Of a stretch of 17,786 nucleotides of DNA, positions 14,585 through 17,786 are shown in pieces. Positions within the stretch are counted from its first letter, which is position 1. Each line of letters begins with the position of its first letter. The notes beneath the pieces are model-generated. The model was not told the DNA's origin, did no database searches, and saw only the letters and a program-made list of their open reading frames with translations. Source of the DNA: Gemmatimonas sp. UBA7669 (GTDB lineage Bacteria; Gemmatimonadota; Gemmatimonadetes; Gemmatimonadales; Gemmatimonadaceae); the NCBI RefSeq assembly GCF_002483225.1, contig NZ_DLHL01000045.1, forward strand, positions 41,615 to 59,400, in the 5' to 3' direction. Both the position numbers and the translations under genes were made by a program.

Positions 14585-16186
14585 CTACTGGTCGCGGAAG
14601 TGCACGACACTGGCCGACAGTACGTCGGGCAGTTCGAGCAGCGCGCGACGTGTCTCCTCGCTCACGGCACCGTCCACCGAGATGGCGGCCAGCGCATCAC
14701 CACCCTGCGCGAGTCGCGCCTGATGATACTCCGCGATGTTGACCCGCTGTTCGCCCAGCAGGGTACCCACGCGGCCGATGACACCCGGTACGTCGTGGTT
14801 GGTGAGAATGAGCAGCGTCTGCTTGGGATTGACATCGATGTGAAACGAGCCGATGCGCGTGAGACGCGGCGTGCCCACTTCAGGAGCGTGACCGGCCACG
14901 GCGAGCTGTTGCATGCCGCCGGCGAGCGCGACTTCGATGGTGCGCGCGCCAAGTTCCTGCGACTCACCAACACTCAGCTCGAGGCCGCGCGCCTCGGCCA
15001 GCGCCCGCGCGTTGATGAGGTTGAGACGCTCCGTTTCGATCACACCTTCGAGGACGCCGGCCGCCGTGGCGGCGAGCAGCGGCGCGGCACCGTGCGCGAG
15101 GTCGGGACTGACGCGCAGCGCCACATGACGCACGGCGCGCATGCCCTGATCGGCCAACACCGCGCGCGCCACGGCGGCGGCGCGACGCGCCACCAGCATG
15201 GCGTTGTGCAACTCGCTCCATTCGCCGCTGCCACCGGCCACGTTGAGCGAGCGCGAGAGATCGTTGCGCAGCAGGGCGTCGCGCACCGCGAGACAGACAT
15301 CGCGCGACACATTGCGCTGCGCTTCGACCGTGTTGGCGCCCAGATGCGGGGTGAGCAGCAGATTGGGCGCGCGGCGCAGCGGCGAGTCGGTGGCCAGCGG
15401 CTCCACCGTAAACACATCGAGAATGGCGCCGCGGAGCTGATCGGCTTCGAGCGCCGCCAGCAGAGCCGCTTCGTCCACGATGCCGCCGCGCGCCATGTTG
15501 ACCACCACCGAGCGCGCGGGCAGTCGGCCCAGCTCCCGCTTGCCGATCATGCCGCGGGTTTCCTCGGTGAGCGGCACGTGCAGCGTGAGAATATTGGTCT
15601 CGGCAATTAGCGCATCGAGTGACGGCGCACGACGCACACGCAGTGCCGTAAAGCGCTCGTCGCTGATGTACGGATCGTAGGCCACGACCGTCATGCCGAA
15701 GGCATGGGCGCGTGTGGCCACTTCACTGCCGATGCGCCCCAGGCCGACAATGCCGAGGGTCTTGTTCTTGAGTTCGCGCCCCATGAACGAAGCGCGATCC
15801 CAGCGGCCGTCGCGCATGACTTCCGATGCACGCGGAATCTGTCTCAGCAGGCCGAGTACGGCACCGAAGAACAGTTCTGCCACGGCCACGGTGTTGCCAG
15901 CCGGTGCATTGATGACGGCGATGCCGAGTGAGGTGGCCACGTCGAGCGCAATGTTGTCGATGCCGACACCAGCGCGCCCGACCACGCGAAGTCGTGTCCC
16001 GGCCTTGAGCAGCTCCGCGGAGATGCGCGTGGCACTGCGTCCGACAATTGCGTCGTAGTCGCCAATACGCTGAAGGAGTTCATCCTTGGGCAGCGTGGGC
16101 ACTTCGTCCACCTGCAAAGCCGGCTCGGCTGCCAGGAGGGCCACGCCCTCGGGATCTACATCATCAGTGACGAGAACTCGCGGCAT
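14585..16186 (-). CDS. serA: D-3-phosphoglycerate dehydrogenase, long form
   Basis: A 533-residue first enzyme of serine biosynthesis, oxidising 3-phosphoglycerate to 3-phosphohydroxypyruvate with NAD. NAD-binding motif GLGRIG (148-153) with Asp171 (AYDPY) after strand 2; catalytic Arg233 (MARGGIVDE), Glu262 (DVFTVEP) and His281 (TPHLGAN). Residues about 310-450 form the allosteric substrate-binding domain and about 460-533 the ACT domain (LLILTNHDVPGVIGRVGTLLGEQRVNIAEY), so this is the long, mycobacterial-type enzyme, commonly inhibited by serine. Small variations are present (GNTVAVAEL for the usual GNT-SAAEH region). The start at 16186 agrees with the family N-terminus (MPRVLVTDDVDPEG). 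First gene of a four-gene operon. A promoter candidate and a GTGTACAC palindrome lie upstream. Confidence 0.96.
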   Translation of the reverse strand: MPRVLVTDDVDPEGVALLAAEPALQVDEVPTLPKDELLQRIGDYDAIVGRSATRISAELLKAGTRLRVVGRAGVGIDNIALDVATSLGIAVINAPAGNTVAVAELFFGAVLGLLRQIPRASEVMRDGRWDRASFMGRELKNKTLGIVGLGRIGSEVATRAHAFGMTVVAYDPYISDERFTALRVRRAPSLDALIAETNILTLHVPLTEETRGMIGKRELGRLPARSVVVNMARGGIVDEAALLAALEADQLRGAILDVFTVEPLATDSPLRRAPNLLLTPHLGANTVEAQRNVSRDVCLAVRDALLRNDLSRSLNVAGGSGEWSELHNAMLVARRAAAVARAVLADQGMRAVRHVALRVSPDLAHGAAPLLAATAAGVLEGVIETERLNLINARALAEARGLELSVGESQELGARTIEVALAGGMQQLAVAGHAPEVGTPRLTRIGSFHIDVNPKQTLLILTNHDVPGVIGRVGTLLGEQRVNIAEYHQARLAQGGDALAAISVDGAVSEETRRALLELPDVLSASVVHFRDQ

Positions 16187-16225
16187 GGTGGCGGACTGGA
16201 GACAAATGAGGACGCGCGCGTGGCT

Positions 16226-16233
16226 GTGTACAC
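16226..16233. promoter_or_regulatory. GTGTACAC palindrome upstream of serA
   Basis: GTGTACAC is a perfect 8-bp palindrome, extended to TGTGTACACA at 16225-16234, and flanked by CGTGG (16219-16223) and CCACG (16238-16242), making a 24-base dyad. It overlaps the -10 of the promoter candidate for serA, as an operator would. Related GTGT/ACAC dyads occur upstream of the neighbouring MerR-type gene. Confidence 0.4.
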
Positions 16234-16260
16234 ACTACCACGAAAGGGGACGGAGACCAA
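16232..16260 (-). promoter_or_regulatory. Candidate sigma-70 type promoter of the serA operon
   Basis: On the minus strand TTGGTC (16260-16255) and TAGTGT (16237-16232) are separated by 17 bases, an acceptable -35/-10 arrangement with partial matches. The -10 ends 45 bases before the serA ATG. The match is modest, so this is a suggestion only. Confidence 0.3.
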
Positions 16261-16270
16261 CAGAATCAAC

Positions 16271-16294
16271 GGGAAATCGGCCTCAAGCCTTCCC
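16271..16294 (-). terminator. Possible weak terminator after the MerR-type gene
   Basis: GGGAA (16271-16275) pairs with TTCCC (16290-16294) and GGC (16279-16281) with GCC (16287-16289), leaving a 3-base bulge. Read on the minus strand it is followed by GTTGATTCTGTTGG, which is only mildly T-rich. It lies between the MerR-type gene stop and the serA promoter candidate, where a terminator would be expected. Confidence 0.25.
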
Positions 16295-16353
16295 TGTTTC
16301 TGTGATCTCCGTGTGGGTCCGCTCCGGCAGCGAGGCGCCGGGGGTGGGGCGCG

Positions 16354-16887
16354 TCAGAGTCCGAGCTGGCGCCGCAGGGTGTCGCGCAGGGCGACGAGCG
16401 TTTCGTCGGTGATGGCCGGTGTGTCTTCGCGGACGGAAAGCTCAACGCCGTCGGCAATGCTGACGCGCTTCCAGCTCATGACCGGGTTGCTGCTGCGCGG
16501 CGTGCCGTTGTCGAGATGCAGCGACAGTGCCGGAGCAAGGGAAGCCGCAACACGCCGCTCGAGGGCGTCGCCGGTGGTTTCGCGCATCTCCGACTTGATG
16601 GCGTCGAGGGTCTGGCCCTCGCGCTGACGGATTTTGATGGCGAGCAATTGCAGCAGATGCCGATAGCCGTAGGTCGCGGCGGTGCCGGCGCCCTCCGGAC
16701 GATCGAGCAGGCCGTTGGCGACGTAGAAGCGCACCGCGCGGGCGCTGGGCATGGCCCGCGCACTGGCATTGGTGGGCTTCACGCCGGCGGAATCGACGAG
16801 CGAGGCGGCATGCGCCGCGAGCCCGCGGGCATTCCACGGGGCTTGTCGCGCGTGAGCGCGCAGCAGTTGAACGGGAGATTCGGCCAT
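16354..16887 (-). CDS. MerR-type transcriptional regulator
   Basis: A 177-residue protein with a MerR-like winged helix-turn-helix at about 45-100: SARAVRFYVANGLLDRPEGAGTAATYGYRHLLQLLAIKIRQREGQTLDAIK, where RFYVANGLL corresponds to the usual R-YY-GLL motif and the Tyr/Arg pair YGYRHL to the wing. It is atypical in having about 40 residues before the domain, and a C-terminal part (RVSIADGVELSVRED) without the Cys or other ligand signature of metal sensors, so an effector cannot be guessed. Two GTGT/ACAC dyads lie upstream and a third before serA, suggesting self-regulation and perhaps control of the serine operon. The start ATG at 16887 lacks a clear ribosome site but has TATATT 11 bases upstream. 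Confidence 0.8.
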   Translation of the reverse strand: MAESPVQLLRAHARQAPWNARGLAAHAASLVDSAGVKPTNASARAMPSARAVRFYVANGLLDRPEGAGTAATYGYRHLLQLLAIKIRQREGQTLDAIKSEMRETTGDALERRVAASLAPALSLHLDNGTPRSSNPVMSWKRVSIADGVELSVREDTPAITDETLVALRDTLRRQLGL

Positions 16888-16935
16888 GGGATCGGCAAAT
16901 ATACGCGCGATCCCGCGTGGGCGCCGGAACGTCAG

Positions 16936-16950
16936 GTGTCACTGTTACAC
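16936..16950. promoter_or_regulatory. Imperfect GTGT-N7-ACAC dyad upstream of the MerR-type gene
   Basis: GTGTCACTGTTACAC is a 15-base dyad with a single mismatched pair (C5 against T11) around a central T. It lies 49 bases upstream of the MerR-type start codon. Its half-site GTGT/ACAC is shared with the sites at 16985-16993 and 16226-16233. Confidence 0.4.
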
Positions 16951-16984
16951 GCTTCGTTGACTTCTCCGACTCGCCAGGCCGCCC

Positions 16985-16993
16985 GTGTGACAC
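16985..16993. promoter_or_regulatory. GTGTGACAC dyad upstream of the MerR-type gene
   Basis: GTGT-G-ACAC is a 9-base dyad, 49 bases from the start of the dyad at 16936. Such a short word can arise by chance; it is listed because of the two related sites nearby. The rest of 16888-17153 shows no gene. Confidence 0.3.
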
Positions 16994-17153
16994 TCCCCAG
17001 TATCACCCACCACCCACCGGAACGACCTGACGATTGTGTCGGCGAGACCCGAAGGCCTGCGACCTTTCCTGCGTTGCTACTGCGCACTACACGCGTGACG
17101 AAGCGAATGACCAGTCATCCGGTTCCCGAATGATCCGGTCGCCGCCCGTTGGC

Positions 17154-17573
17154 TCAGCCGCTCTTGCCGACGGCCCCGGCCGCCGCATAGGCCGAGTTGA
17201 CGCCGACAGCCGCTGCATGCGCCGCAATGGTGCCCAGATCGACAGGCTTCTGGAGGAAATGCAGCGCGCCGAGTCGGTGCGACGCCTGGCGCACGGCGTC
17301 ATCCGGATAGGCGGTGAGCACGAGCACGGTGGCATCGGGTGAGAGCATGCCAGCCAGCGCCATCACCTGCAGACCGCCGTCGCGCTTGGCGCCCAGTCGG
17401 AGGTCGGTGATGATGAGGTCGAACCGCTGCGTGCGCAGCGCGGTAACCGCTTCGTTGAGGAAGGGTGCAGAGGTGACTTCGCAGCCTTCGACGTCGAAGA
17501 GCTCGACAAGGATGTCGCGGATGCTGCTCTCGTCCTCAACGATGAGGATGGACTTCGGCTTTTCCTGGCTCAT
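17154..17573 (-). CDS. Single-domain response regulator (CheY-like receiver)
   Basis: A 139-residue receiver domain with no output domain. The acidic pocket is Glu13-Asp14, the phosphorylation site Asp57 (IITDLRLG), with Thr87 (VLTAYP) and Lys109 (QKPVD) of the conserved switch set. The last 20 residues are an Ala/Gly-rich tail. It receives phosphate from a histidine kinase that is not in this window, and must act by protein contact (CheY-like, or a phosphorelay step), since it has no DNA-binding part. LRLGAKRDGGLQVM has a small loop insertion after the Asp, common in stand-alone receivers. ATG at 17573 gives the expected start; ribosome site weak. The next gene, MerR type, is 266 bases away, so they are probably separate units. 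Confidence 0.92.
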   Translation of the reverse strand: MSQEKPKSILIVEDESSIRDILVELFDVEGCEVTSAPFLNEAVTALRTQRFDLIITDLRLGAKRDGGLQVMALAGMLSPDATVLVLTAYPDDAVRQASHRLGALHFLQKPVDLGTIAAHAAAVGVNSAYAAAGAVGKSG

Positions 17574-17786
17574 GACCGTTTGTAGAGCGAGGACTGTGCC
17601 GGGGATGGGAGCGGTGCGGAATTGTCATGTGTGGCAATGGGTTAGTGGCATTGGTGGTCACATTGCTGACTTCATTCGGTGGCTGGTTTTCGGGCGGGTG
17701 TACGTTTGCTGACTGATTTCCGGGCAGCGATATCCGGGCGGCGGCTGCCGAACAGAAGGTGGGAGGATGGGAGGATCTGGGGATCA
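17574..17786. other. Non-coding end of window
   Basis: These 213 bases upstream of the response regulator hold no reading frame I can support on either strand. They should contain its promoter, but I see no good -35/-10 pair. Near the edge GGGAGGAT is repeated in tandem (17761-17768 and 17769-17776), followed by ATCTGGGGATC, a degenerate short-repeat style like that at 4857-4891. Confidence 0.5.

Noticed and set aside
17107..17118. ATGAC-CA-GTCAT dyad after the response regulator gene
   Set aside because: The 2-base loop and lack of a T-run do not support a terminator; as an operator it would be downstream of the gene and has no related copy in the window.

Overview
This 17.8 kb, GC-rich window carries 17 protein-coding genes, all on the minus strand, and I see no RNA gene, insertion sequence or CRISPR array. 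The gene set (bacteriochlorophyll genes bchE and bchJ, a long-form serA, a RepA-type initiator, a SEC-C protein and a MerR-like regulator) and the intergenic short-repeat style fit a phototrophic, Gemmatimonas-like member of Gemmatimonadota. That placement is inference; no marker gene proves it, and a proteobacterial or other phototroph cannot be excluded.

Layout, following transcription from right to left. (1) A single-domain response regulator (17573-17154), then a MerR-type regulator (16887-16354). (2) A tight serine-biosynthesis operon: serA (16186), a GlcD-like FAD oxidase, serB starting at a GTG that overlaps the oxidase stop (GTGA), and a class V aminotransferase overlapping serB (TGATG). 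The aminotransferase is a candidate for the missing SerC step. The FAD oxidase may oxidise D-2-hydroxyglutarate formed by SerA. (3) After a short AT-rich gap, a Fic-domain gene of lower GC than its surroundings, and an ADP-ribosylglycohydrolase. (4) bchE and bchJ, overlapping by 7 bases: the anaerobic Mg-protoporphyrin IX monomethyl ester cyclase and its V4R-domain partner. No other photosynthesis gene lies in the window. An SDR oxidoreductase and a threonine/serine dehydratase follow closely. (5) A 207-base repeat-bearing spacer with a 28-bp tandem repeat and a 7-bp GATC-containing repeat. (6) A compact cluster of a SEC-C protein, a Tat-exported S51/cyanophycinase-like protein (ATGA overlap) and an ArsC/YffB-like protein (stop and start abutting), then a plasmid-type RepA initiator and the S41 protease CtpA, closed by a strong intrinsic terminator at 41-86.

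Points most worth a second look: bchEJ standing apart from a photosynthesis cluster; the serA-FAD oxidase-serB-aminotransferase operon as a possible self-contained serine pathway with D-2-hydroxyglutarate recycling; shared GTGT/ACAC dyads upstream of serA and of the MerR gene; a plasmid-type initiator in a housekeeping setting near GATC-rich repeats; and a Fic gene next to an ADP-ribosylglycohydrolase.
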